The translations under genes and the position numbers were made by a program. A stretch of 6,835 nucleotides of DNA, from NCBI GenBank assembly GCA_031278675.1, contig JAITJY010000160.1, forward strand, positions 1 to 6,835, written 5' to 3'. Positions 1 to 6,423 of the stretch are shown here, piece after piece. The number at the start of each line of letters is the position of its first letter. The first letter of the stretch is position 1. This DNA is from Bifidobacteriaceae bacterium. Lineage in GTDB: Bacteria > Actinomycetota > Actinomycetes > Actinomycetales > WQXJ01. The notes beneath the pieces were generated by a model. The model searched no databases and was not told where the DNA came from. It saw only the letters and a program-made list of their open reading frames with translations.

Positions 1-77
1 AACCGAGAATAGGGGTTAAGTCCCTCCCCCCAGGGCCTTGAGCAAAGTCGGCCCGCGCCTGGCGCTGTCTGCGGCGT

Positions 78-227
78 CGAGTGTTTCAATTTATCTCCTG
101 TCCGGTGGCGAGTGTTTCAATTTATCTCCAGCCCAACCAAGCCCAGTGGTCTGAGCGGCGGGGATGCTGAGGGCGGGAGATAAATTGAAACACTCGACGA
201 AATCCAGGAGATAAATTGAAACACTCG
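78..227. repeat. Four-copy symmetric repeat cassette (MITE-like or insertion-element ends)
   Basis: One 21-bp sequence (starting CGAGTGTTTCAATTT and ending ATCTCC) occurs four times without mismatch: direct at 78-98 and 109-129, inverted at 176-196 and 207-227. Each pair has a 10-bp spacer, so both arms have a 31-bp pitch, and the whole is exactly symmetric about 152.5. The two outer copies share two further bases (TG), giving 23 bp. The repeat is about 38% GC in a very GC-rich setting. Paired direct repeats at each end, inverted between ends, are how transposase-binding sites are arranged in IS21-like and similar elements. The 46-bp centre (130-175) is too short to code. A MITE or collapsed element is therefore the best inference. 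Target duplication is uncertain: GCGGC occurs at 71-75 and 227-231, but this means little in GC-rich DNA. A multi-site operator is the alternative. Confidence 0.75.
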
Positions 228-377
228 CGGCCCCAAGCCGACGCGGCAACACCCCGCAACCCCAACCAGCGGACTTTGCCAAGAGCCCGGGGTCACACCC
301 GCTCCCGGGGTGGGCGCGGCAGAGTTGTCCGAGGCGGGGCCCGCTTCGCAGGGTCGCCCCCGCTTCCGGGGTGGGTG
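228..377. other. Non-coding GC-rich stretch with a 16-bp near-repeat
   Basis: I see no gene here or in 1-77. The stretch contains a G/C-rich near-repeat at 299-314 and 360-375 (15 of 16 bases equal, core TCCGGGGTGGG or CCCGGGGTGGG), and the core CCGGGGT occurs once more at 287-293. The second copy includes a 5-bp stem with a 4-base loop (358-371) just past the stop codon of the minus-strand gene at 378. No T-run follows it, so it is not a convincing terminator. The function is unknown. Confidence 0.4.
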
Positions 378-1037
378 TTATTCAGCCGTGTGCCACAAAG
401 TCAGGCCGGGGTGAGCGGGTTGGGGGTGGCTCAGGCGCCGGCCCGCGCGGTCGGCGACGAACGCGCCCCCGACGGTTTGGACCAGCACCGCGTCTAGGGT
501 GGCATTGATTCCACTAGGCCAGCTCGGCGGAACCAGCACGGTGTCGAGCCAAATGCCGAAGAGATTCCCGTGGGCCTCGAACACTGCGCCCGAATAGTCC
601 TGGCCCCGGTGGGCCAGTTCGCCGCTCACACGGTGCTCACCAGCCCATGGTTCGGCCACCACATCTGGGCGGCCGGCGGCGTAGGCCAAGCCCACCTTGC
701 CCTTGTGGAGTAAGGCGGTGGCCGCCTGGGGCGCCCCATCTGCGGCCCAACCCAAGGTCCCCACCAACAGGTAGCGGCCACCGAGGCCGGACCGGTCGGC
801 ATCGTGCGCTAGTACTACTAAGGCGTCTGCGGCGGCGCGCTCCGTCTGCGCGGCTTGGGCTGGGGCGGACCACACGGCTGCTTGGTGGCCGAGCCCGCTC
901 AGCGCCCACAGCGGGAAGACCACTACGGCGGCGCCAAGCTGGGCGGCATCAGCCGAGCGCCGCAAGATTTCGGTTGCGTTGTGGGTTATCTCGCCGGGCG
1001 AAGGCGTGAAGCGGACCAGGCTGATTACCGCAACCAT
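378..1037 (-). CDS. Nitrilase-fold protein resembling the NadE glutaminase domain, catalytic triad lost
   Basis: This is a 219-residue protein. The N-terminus (roughly residues 2-50) follows the carbon-nitrogen hydrolase pattern: beta strand, NATEIL helix, then VVVFP-x-x-ALSG. Residues 101-120 (GAPQ, then LLHKGKVGLAYA) match the part of glutamine-dependent NAD+ synthetase before its catalytic Lys. Residues about 156-200 match the Cys-bearing strand and the following GAdlll-like segment. In active members the triad is Glu (FPE), Lys (YxK) and Cys (xICED). By my alignment these are Leu43, Ala121 and Leu164, so glutaminase activity is not expected. The synthetase (ATP/NH3) domain of NadE, usually several hundred residues, is absent. 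The ATG start has TAAGG (1045-1049) seven bases upstream. The gene is divergent from glnA. nadE is a known glnA neighbour in actinobacteria, so this may be a decayed or repurposed nadE fragment. The frame is open and codon use is normal, which argues for recent or continued coding. A non-catalytic binding protein is possible but unsupported. Confidence 0.65.
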   Translation of the reverse strand: MVAVISLVRFTPSPGEITHNATEILRRSADAAQLGAAVVVFPLWALSGLGHQAAVWSAPAQAAQTERAAADALVVLAHDADRSGLGGRYLLVGTLGWAADGAPQAATALLHKGKVGLAYAAGRPDVVAEPWAGEHRVSGELAHRGQDYSGAVFEAHGNLFGIWLDTVLVPPSWPSGINATLDAVLVQTVGGAFVADRAGRRLSHPQPAHPGLTLWHTAE

Positions 1038-1108
1038 GGACCAACCTTACCGGCAATCCCCGCTGCCCGATGCCGTCCCCCCAAGTTTGTCCCGCGCGGC
1101 GGACCGGC

Positions 1109-1153
1109 GGGGTGGGCCGGTAGGGCTGGGCGGGGCCGGAGGGCGGGCTGGGG
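1109..1153 (+). other. G-tract cluster with G-quadruplex potential
   Basis: Eight runs of three or four G lie on the plus strand within 45 bases: 1109-1112, 1114-1116, 1123-1125, 1128-1130, 1132-1135, 1141-1143, 1145-1147 and 1150-1153. All loops are 1-6 bases, which satisfies the usual G3+/N1-7 pattern twice over. It sits between the divergent NadE-like gene and glnA. High GC alone raises the chance of such runs, so a regulatory role is only a suggestion. Confidence 0.5.
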
Positions 1154-1211
1154 CGGCCCGGGAGTCGGGGACCGGCCGGGGCGACACGCGGACTGACGGG
1201 CGGGGCGGTAA

Positions 1212-1249
1212 GTAACTTGCCTGACACACGGGGGTGGCAAGATGGTCGC
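1212..1249 (+). promoter_or_regulatory. Candidate GlnR operator upstream of glnA
   Basis: The known actinobacterial GlnR consensus is gTnAc-n6-GaAAc, repeated in the same phase. Here GTAAC (1212-1216), six bases, then GACAC (1223-1227) match the first pair at 9 of 10 positions. With the same 6-base spacing follow GTGGC (1234-1238), 4 of 5 to the first half-site, and GTCGC (1245-1249), a poor second half-site. It ends 32 bases before the glnA start codon, a sensible place for nitrogen control of glutamine synthetase. A 6-bp inverted repeat, CTTGCC (1216-1221) and GGCAAG (1236-1241), overlaps it. The call rests on consensus matching by eye only. Confidence 0.4.
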
Positions 1250-1250
1250 G

Positions 1251-1256
1251 TAAGCT
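1251..1256 (+). promoter_or_regulatory. Weak candidate -10 element for glnA
   Basis: TAAGCT fits the actinobacterial TANNNT -10 pattern. It would place transcription start near 1263, leaving a short leader that contains the ribosome site AGGAG at 1272-1276. No good -35 hexamer lies at the right distance, as is common at activator-dependent promoters. This is a low-confidence guess. Confidence 0.2.
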
Positions 1257-1281
1257 GCGCGCCAAATGAAGAGGAGCTGAG

Positions 1282-2622
1282 ATGGATCGGCAGCAGGAAT
1301 ACGTCTTGAGGGCCATGGAGGAGCGGGACATTCACTTCATCCGGCTGTGGTTTACAGACGTGTTGGGGATATTGAAGTCGGTGGCGATAGCCCCTGCGGA
1401 ACTGGAAGGGGCCTTCCAGGAGGGGATCGGATTCGACGGGTCGGCCATCGAAGGTTTTACCCGCGTCTATGAGGCCGACATGGTCGCAGTCCCCGACCCG
1501 ACCACATTCCAATTGCTGCCGTGGCATGGTGACAGGCACGGGACGGCGCGGATGTTTTGCGACATTGTCACGCCGGAAGGCGTCCCCAGCCCGGCGGACC
1601 CCAGACATGTGCTGAAGCGGGCCTTGAAGCGGGCTGCAGACATGGGATTCAGCTTCTACACGCACCCCGAGATCGAGTTCTATCTGTTCAAATCCGGCAC
1701 CGGCCGTTCGACTAATCCGTTGGTGCCGTTGGATTCGGGCGGGTACTTTGACCATACGGCGCGCGGTTCGACCAACGATTTCCGGCGGATCGCCATCGAG
1801 ATGCTGGAATCGATGGGCATTTCGGTGGAGTTTTCGCACCACGAGGCGGGGCCTGGCCAAAATGAGATTGATCTGCGCTACGCGGATGCGTTGACCATGG
1901 CGGACAACATTATGACGTTCCGCAGTGTGGTCAAAGAGGCGGCGCTGGCGGAAGGTGTCTTCGCGTCGTTTATGCCTAAGCCGATGGCGCATCACCCGGG
2001 CAGCGGCATGCACACCCATTTCTCGCTGTTCGAGGGTGACCAGAATGCGTTCTTCGATGCCGCTGCGGAATATGAGCTGTCCAGGACGGCTCGCGCCTTC
2101 ATGGCGGGCGTGTTGTATTATGCCCCGGAGATGTCGCTGATCACCAACCAGTTTGTCAATTCGTATAAGCGGCTCTGGGGTGGGGCAGAAGCCCCGAATT
2201 ATGTGTGCTGGGGCCACAATAACCGGTCCGCGTTGCTGCGTGTTCCAATGTATAAGCCGGGCAAACCTCAGACCGCGCGGGTCGAGTTTAGAGGAATGGA
2301 TTCTGCGGTGAATCCCTATTTGGCTTTCGCCATAATTTTGGCGGCGGGACTCAAGGGCATTGAGGAGGATATGCCGCTAAGCAGCGAAGCGGAAGATGAC
2401 GTTTGGTCGTTGACGGACGCGGAGCGCCGCGCGCTGGGGATTTCTCCGTTGCCGCGGTCGCTTGACGAGGCGGCCCGCCTCATGGGCGAATCCGAACTTG
2501 CCGCCGAAACCTTAGGCGAACATGTGTTTGAGTTTGTGTTACGTAACAAGCGGCAAGAGTGGGCTGAATATCGTGCTCAAGTCACCGCCTATGAACTAGA
2601 GCGCTTCCTGCCCATCCTGTGA
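1282..2622 (+). CDS. glnA: Type I glutamine synthetase, GlnA2-like (alpha subtype)
   Basis: Cytoplasmic enzyme that makes glutamine from glutamate, ammonia and ATP, normally as a dodecamer. The 446-residue length equals that of M. tuberculosis GlnA2, and the sequence is close to GlnA2 of other actinobacteria throughout. Visible signatures are FDGSAIEGF (51-59, with the ammonium-site Asp52), HPEIEF (128-133), HHEAGPGQNEID (186-197), MHTH (243-246), NSYKRL (293-298), GAEAP (301-305, flap Glu303), NNRSA (313-317) and VEFRGMDSAVNPYLAFA (334-350). At the place of the adenylylated Tyr in beta-type enzymes (NLYDLP-like), this protein reads EDDVWSL, with Trp375. The enzyme also lacks the beta-type insertion, so it is probably not controlled by adenylylation. 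The ATG is preceded by AGGAG (1272-1276) with a 5-base gap. The stop overlaps the glnE start. A candidate GlnR operator lies upstream. Confidence 0.97.
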   Translation: MDRQQEYVLRAMEERDIHFIRLWFTDVLGILKSVAIAPAELEGAFQEGIGFDGSAIEGFTRVYEADMVAVPDPTTFQLLPWHGDRHGTARMFCDIVTPEGVPSPADPRHVLKRALKRAADMGFSFYTHPEIEFYLFKSGTGRSTNPLVPLDSGGYFDHTARGSTNDFRRIAIEMLESMGISVEFSHHEAGPGQNEIDLRYADALTMADNIMTFRSVVKEAALAEGVFASFMPKPMAHHPGSGMHTHFSLFEGDQNAFFDAAAEYELSRTARAFMAGVLYYAPEMSLITNQFVNSYKRLWGGAEAPNYVCWGHNNRSALLRVPMYKPGKPQTARVEFRGMDSAVNPYLAFAIILAAGLKGIEEDMPLSSEAEDDVWSLTDAERRALGISPLPRSLDEAARLMGESELAAETLGEHVFEFVLRNKRQEWAEYRAQVTAYELERFLPIL

Positions 2623-5600
2623 GCGCGCTGGTGGTTCCCGGCGGGCCGGGCGGCCGGCTCCAGTCCACCCGCGCCGAGTTGCTACGGGCGGGTGTCGCGG
2701 ACCCGGCACGCGCCGAGGCCCTGTTGGGGGAGTTGTCCACGTTGGACGGCCCCGTCCGCCCACCCGCCATAGACCAGTTGGCTGCCGTCGCAGACCCCGA
2801 CTTGGCGTTGCTGTCGCTGGCCCGGATTGGGCAAGCCCCAGATGGCCGGCTGGGGCTCGCCGCGTTGGCGGACGATGCGTCGGCTTACGCTCGCCTGTTG
2901 GCGGTCCTAGGCGGGTCGGCCGCCTTAGGGGACCATCTGGTCCACCACCCCGAACACCTGGCTGAACTGGCCAAGCCGAGCAGGTGGCAGCCCGAGGCGG
3001 GCGAGGAGGCGGAGCCATCCGCCGGGGCTGGTCAGGGGCTGGTGGCGCCGGGGCGCCACCAGGGCGCAGCCCTGGCCAGCGTTGACGGGTTGTCCAGCGA
3101 CGCGTCCGGGCAGCGGGCGCGGTTCCGGGCAGCTTTGCTGGAGGCGGTCGGAGCTGATCCGGCGGACGCCGTGCCGGTGGCGGATTCACCGGCGGCGGAG
3201 CCACTGCGCGTGGCGTACCGGGCCGCGCTGCTCGCCATCGCGGCCGAAGACCTGGCCGGACCAGACCCGATGGCGCTATTCCCTCAGATCGGAGTCGCGT
3301 TAGCGGATCTGGCGACCGGTGTATTGGAGGCCGCCTTGGCAATAGCGCGGGCGGGCACACCCGGGCATGAGGCCGCCCGGTTGGCGATCATCGCCCTAGG
3401 CAAAACGGGGGGCCGGGAACTGAACTACGTGTCGGATGTGGATGTGGTCTACGTGGCGGAACCCGCTGCAGCGGGGATCGGGGAAGACCGCGCCCTGGAG
3501 GTGGCGGCAGCCTTGGCGGGCGCGCTGCAGCGCGCCACGTTCACCGCAGCCAAAGAACCGGTGATCTGGCAGGTTGACCCAAACCTGCGTCCCGAAGGCA
3601 AGAACGGACCCCTGGTCCGCACGTTGGGGTCGCATCTGGCCTATTACCAGAAGTGGGCCAAGACCTGGGAGTTTCAGGCGCTGCTCAAGGCGCGTCCCGC
3701 CGCAGGGGACGTGGCCCTGGGGGACGCCTACTTCGAGGCGACTCGGCCCTTCGTCTGGCACGCGGTCGAATCTGAAGGGTTTGTCGAGGACGCACAGGCA
3801 ATGCGGCGCCGCGTCGAAGAAAATGTGCCCCCGGCGGAGGCGGACCGCCAGATCAAACTGGGCCGCGGCGGACTGAGGGATGTTGAGTTCACTGTTCAGC
3901 TTCTCCAGTTAGTTCATGGCCGCGGCGACCCATCGCTGCGGGTCGCGGGGACGCTAGAGGCGCTCAGTGCGCTGCGGGATGGGGGCTATGTGGGCCGGGC
4001 TCCGGCCGCTCAGCTTGACGAATGCTACCGGCGGCTGCGTGTCCTAGAGCACCGGCTCCAGCTTTACCGCCTGAAACGCACCCATCTGATGCCGACCGCG
4101 CCGGCCGACCTGCGCCGCCTAGCGCGCTCGGTTCGTTTCCAGGGCCGGTCGGGGCGGCCCCGCGACGGTGCGCAGCCCCAGGATTCCGGACGCCAGCGGC
4201 GCGCGGCGGTCGGCCCGAGCGGTGACGGGGGGCGGCCGGTTGGCCAAGGGGCAGCTACGGGCATCGGGCCGGGACGGCCGAGCGCGGCCCGGGCCGCGCC
4301 GGGGGGCGGGTCACTGCACCAGTCATCCAACATTGGTGAGGCGCTCTACCAGTCCTGGAAGGACACGCGCCGCGAGGTCCGCTCCCTCCACGAAGAGCTG
4401 TATTACCGGCCGCTGTTGCCCGCCACCGCGCGGCTCTCGGCGGGCGAGGCGGTGCTTGCACCGCAGGCAGCCAAGTCCCGTCTGGCGGCGCTCGGTTACC
4501 GCGACCCGGAGGGCGCGATGCGCCATATTGCGTCCCTGACCAGCGGAGTTAGCCGCCGGAGCGCCATCCAGCGGCAGTTGCTGCCGGTCATGTTGGGTTG
4601 GTTGGCGGAGGGCGCGGACCCGGACGGCGGGCTTTTGTCGTTCCGCAAACTGTCGGAGGCGATGGGCTCCAGCCCGTGGTTCTTGCGGATGTTGCGGGAC
4701 TCCGCTGGGGCGGCGGAGAGGCTGTCACATGCCTTGGCGGCATCGTCCTATGTGGCGGAAAACATTGCCCGTTCGCCCGATGCCGTCCGCTGGCTCGGCG
4801 ACGATTCGGACTTGGCGCCGCGCGAGGCGGGGGAGTTGCGGGAGGAATTGGGGGCAATTGTGCAGCGGCGGGAGGGCGCGGGAGCGGCGGCGGAGGCGGT
4901 CCGGGCGGTGCGGCGGCGGGAGTTGACCCGGTTGGCGATGGGGATGGCGCTGGGCGTCTTGGACGATGGCGCCGCCCGGTTCGCGGTATCCACCACCGCC
5001 GGCGTGGCCCTTGAGGCAGTATTGGCGCTGGCCAGCGGCGAGGCGGAGGCCGCAGACGGGAAGCTGGCGGCGGATGTGGCGGTGATCGCGATGGGGTCTT
5101 TCGGGGGGCGCGAGATGGCGATGGGGTCTGACGCGGATGTGGTGTTTGTGCACCAGGCGCGGGTGGGCGTACCGGAGGCGGAGGCGCAGGCTCAGGCGGT
5201 GGCGATCGCTGCGCGGGTGATTGCGTTGCTGCGGCAGGGCGGGGCGGAACCGGCGCTGGAAATTGACCCTGACCTGCGGCCGGAGGGACGCAACGGCGCA
5301 CTGTCGCGGTCCGTGGCGGCTTACCGCGAATATTACGGGCGGTGGGCGTTGGCCTGGGAGCGTCAGGCTTTGTTGCGGGCCCGGCCCGCCGCTGGTCCGG
5401 CTCCTGTGACCGGTGCGTTTATGGAGGTGGCTGAGGCGGTGCGCTATCCGCGTTCGGGTTTGGACGCCGCCGGCTTGAAGGAATTGCGGTTGATGAAAGC
5501 GCGGATCGATGCGGAGCGGTTGCCCCGCGGGGTTGAGCCGGCGCGGCACCTCAAACTCGGGCCTGGAGGCCTGCTTGATGTGCAATGGGTGGCTCAGCTT

Positions 5601-5936
5601 TACCAGATGAGGGGTGCTTGGGAGCACCCGGAACTGCGTGTCACGGGCACCGTCGAGGCGTTGGAGGGCGCCGTTGTAGCGGGGCTGATGGCCCGCGAGG
5701 ATGCGGACACGCTGATTGAATCCTGGATGCAGGCCATGTCGATCCGGAATGCGAATGTGCTCTGGACGGGCCGGGCGAGCCCGACCTCGGATGTGGTGCC
5801 TTCGGACGGCCGCGCTTTGCGCGGCGTCGGATCACTCCTGGGCTACCGGCCCCCGGCTGGTTTGTCTCTGCCCCAGGACCGCGCCCGCGTGGCGCGCCGC
5901 GCCCGCGCGGTCTTCGACCGCCTGTTCTACGCGTAG
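2619..5936 (+). CDS. glnE: Bifunctional glutamine synthetase adenylyltransferase/deadenylylase
   Basis: GlnE attaches AMP to, and removes it from, a Tyr of glutamine synthetase according to nitrogen status, the latter usually signalled through PII. Two homologous nucleotidyltransferase halves are visible. The N-terminal removase half has GGRELNYVSDVDVVYV (264-279, Asp273 and Asp275), DPNLRPEG (320-327) and KLGRGGLRDVEF. The C-terminal transferase half has GGREMAMGSDADVVFVH (829-845, Asp838 and Asp840), DPDLRPEG (883-890) and KLGPGGLLDVQW. The connecting segment with RREVRSLHEELYYRPLL follows the first half. The length of 1105 residues is well above the roughly 1000 typical of actinobacteria. 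The extra residues are mainly a Glu/Gly/Ala-rich segment (about 124-160) and a 63-residue Gly/Arg/Pro-rich segment (508-570). The GTG start lies in GTGA, overlapping the glnA stop by 4 bases. No Shine-Dalgarno sequence is visible, so translation is probably coupled to glnA. Because the adjacent GlnA lacks the target Tyr, the substrate is likely another GlnA. Confidence 0.96.
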   Translation: MSALVVPGGPGGRLQSTRAELLRAGVADPARAEALLGELSTLDGPVRPPAIDQLAAVADPDLALLSLARIGQAPDGRLGLAALADDASAYARLLAVLGGSAALGDHLVHHPEHLAELAKPSRWQPEAGEEAEPSAGAGQGLVAPGRHQGAALASVDGLSSDASGQRARFRAALLEAVGADPADAVPVADSPAAEPLRVAYRAALLAIAAEDLAGPDPMALFPQIGVALADLATGVLEAALAIARAGTPGHEAARLAIIALGKTGGRELNYVSDVDVVYVAEPAAAGIGEDRALEVAAALAGALQRATFTAAKEPVIWQVDPNLRPEGKNGPLVRTLGSHLAYYQKWAKTWEFQALLKARPAAGDVALGDAYFEATRPFVWHAVESEGFVEDAQAMRRRVEENVPPAEADRQIKLGRGGLRDVEFTVQLLQLVHGRGDPSLRVAGTLEALSALRDGGYVGRAPAAQLDECYRRLRVLEHRLQLYRLKRTHLMPTAPADLRRLARSVRFQGRSGRPRDGAQPQDSGRQRRAAVGPSGDGGRPVGQGAATGIGPGRPSAARAAPGGGSLHQSSNIGEALYQSWKDTRREVRSLHEELYYRPLLPATARLSAGEAVLAPQAAKSRLAALGYRDPEGAMRHIASLTSGVSRRSAIQRQLLPVMLGWLAEGADPDGGLLSFRKLSEAMGSSPWFLRMLRDSAGAAERLSHALAASSYVAENIARSPDAVRWLGDDSDLAPREAGELREELGAIVQRREGAGAAAEAVRAVRRRELTRLAMGMALGVLDDGAARFAVSTTAGVALEAVLALASGEAEAADGKLAADVAVIAMGSFGGREMAMGSDADVVFVHQARVGVPEAEAQAQAVAIAARVIALLRQGGAEPALEIDPDLRPEGRNGALSRSVAAYREYYGRWALAWERQALLRARPAAGPAPVTGAFMEVAEAVRYPRSGLDAAGLKELRLMKARIDAERLPRGVEPARHLKLGPGGLLDVQWVAQLYQMRGAWEHPELRVTGTVEALEGAVVAGLMAREDADTLIESWMQAMSIRNANVLWTGRASPTSDVVPSDGRALRGVGSLLGYRPPAGLSLPQDRARVARRARAVFDRLFYA
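4140..4328 (+). other. Low-complexity insertion inside glnE
   Basis: In-frame segment coding for residues 508-570. It lies between the conserved LRRLARSVRF and the NIGEALYQSW...RREVRSLHEELYYRPLL segment, which other GlnE proteins separate by only about 10-15 residues. Of 63 residues, 16 are Gly, 9 Arg and 7 Pro, with no Lys and no aromatic residue, so it is probably disordered. All three plus-strand frames are open across most of it, as expected of extreme GC content. Confidence 0.65.
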
Positions 5937-5950
5937 CCGATTGATTCTGG

Positions 5951-5972
5951 CTCGGCTTCGCTCCGAGATTTT
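5951..5972 (+). terminator. Possible intrinsic terminator of glnA-glnE
   Basis: Fifteen bases after the glnE stop, CTCGG (5951-5955) pairs with CCGAG (5963-5967) around a 7-base loop containing TTCG, followed by ATTTT. The stem is only 5 bp and the T-run is four bases, so it would be a weak terminator. It is correctly placed between glnE and the oppositely oriented toxin remnants. Confidence 0.4.
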
Positions 5973-5988
5973 GCGGCCACCGCGTGCG

Positions 5989-6030
5989 CTAGAACTCGAC
6001 ACAGGTGTTGGCATCCAACCAGAAGGTCAC
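5989..6030 (-). pseudogene. Relic of a vapC toxin start (13 codons, then stop)
   Basis: Reads GTG then TFWLDANTCVEF and a TAG stop. The complete vapC at the right edge begins TFYLDTNTYVEFLRG. The two 42-base stretches match at 37 positions (about 88%), at a fixed offset of 795 bases. Similarity continues a few bases upstream, where GGACAAGCC stands in place of GGAGAAAGCT. The first PIN acidic residue (LDAN) is kept, but the codon matching Leu14 of the complete gene (TTG) is TAG here. Beyond it I find no convincing VapC sequence before glnE ends. It is either a decayed second copy or a small duplication, and no functional product is expected. Confidence 0.65.
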
Positions 6031-6080
6031 GGCTTGTCCCCGGCGCGCCGACCCTGAAGGCCGACTGTTCGGGGCCGGCG
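6031..6080. other. Short spacer, no gene seen
   Basis: GC-rich 50 bases between the vapC-start relic and the end of the VapB-VapC fusion, containing the palindrome GGCGCGCC. On the minus strand the relic GTG lies in GTGA, as if an upstream antitoxin frame once ended there, but no recognisable antitoxin sequence remains. Confidence 0.3.
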
Positions 6081-6353
6081 CTATAGCACGTCCACTGGGC
6101 AGTCGGCGAAGCGCTTGGCCGCAGTGGCGAGCCGGTTGTCGTGGGTGAGGAGAACACAACCGAGGGCCTCCGCGAGAGCCACGTAGACGGCATCGTACGC
6201 TGTCAGGTTTGCCCGCAGAGCCCAAACCCGCGCCAACAGCCCATCCGTAGGCCAGCGCCGAGCTGGGAAATCCCGCAAGTCGCGCACGGCGGCGCGCCGC
6301 TTCAACTCGGCGGCCATGGGGGCTGGCGCATCTCTGACCTGCAGCGCTGTCAT
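6081..6353 (-). pseudogene. In-frame VapB-VapC deletion fusion
   Basis: This is a 90-codon frame. Residues 1-22 (MTALQVRD near the start, LKRRAA at 17-22) look like the N-terminal DNA-binding half of a FitA-like ribbon-helix-helix VapB antitoxin. From about residue 23 the protein reads as the C-terminal half of a VapC PIN toxin: ARRWPTDGLLARVWALR, then NLTAYDAVYVALAEA with Asp54, then LLTHDNRLA with Asp72. The rest of VapB and the VapC N-terminus, including its first catalytic Asp and the Glu, are missing. The simplest explanation is one deletion joining antitoxin to toxin near 6288. The product cannot be an active nuclease, but it might still bind DNA or partner proteins. I chose ATG 6351-6353 over the upstream ATG at 6381-6383 because antitoxin similarity begins there. 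It belongs to a different VapC subfamily from the gene at 6424-6825, so it is not a copy of it. Annotating it only as a short VapC would miss the fusion. Confidence 0.65.
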
Positions 6354-6359
6354 GCGGCC

Positions 6360-6365
6360 AGAATA
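6360..6365 (-). promoter_or_regulatory. Possible -10 element for a leaderless start
   Basis: On the minus strand TATTCT (TANNNT pattern) lies six bases before the ATG of the VapB-VapC fusion, the spacing expected if transcription begins at the A of the ATG. No ribosome site is visible there, which fits leaderless translation, common in actinobacteria. No clear -35 is seen. Confidence 0.25.
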
Positions 6366-6423
6366 TGCGCATGCGAAGTGCATGGCCGGCCTGGGCCAGT
6401 GCGCCGTTTCCAGGGAATCCGGC

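Noticed and set aside
78..227. CRISPR array
   Set aside because: Only four repeats, 10-bp spacers instead of about 30, and half of the copies are inverted. No cas gene is in the window.
356..375. Intrinsic terminator of the NadE-like gene
   Set aside because: The hairpin stem is 5 bp and no T-run follows on the minus strand.
949..2217. Long minus-strand open frame (422 codons) opposite glnA
   Set aside because: It is antisense to a strongly conserved gene, has an Arg/His/Pro-rich composition typical of high-GC shadow frames, and matches no family I recognise.
4130..4340. Compensating frameshifts in glnE
   Set aside because: The other two frames give no better match to GlnE across the segment, and conserved sequence resumes in the same frame on both sides, so an in-frame insertion is simpler.
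4588..5627. Long minus-strand open frames opposite the glnE transferase half
   Set aside because: Pro/Arg-rich shadow translations of a GC-rich gene whose plus-strand motifs are unmistakable.
6081..6383. Intact short VapC starting at the ATG at 6381-6383
   Set aside because: The first PIN Asp and the Glu are absent, and the internal ATG at 6353 begins a VapB-like sequence, so a fusion fits better than an intact toxin.
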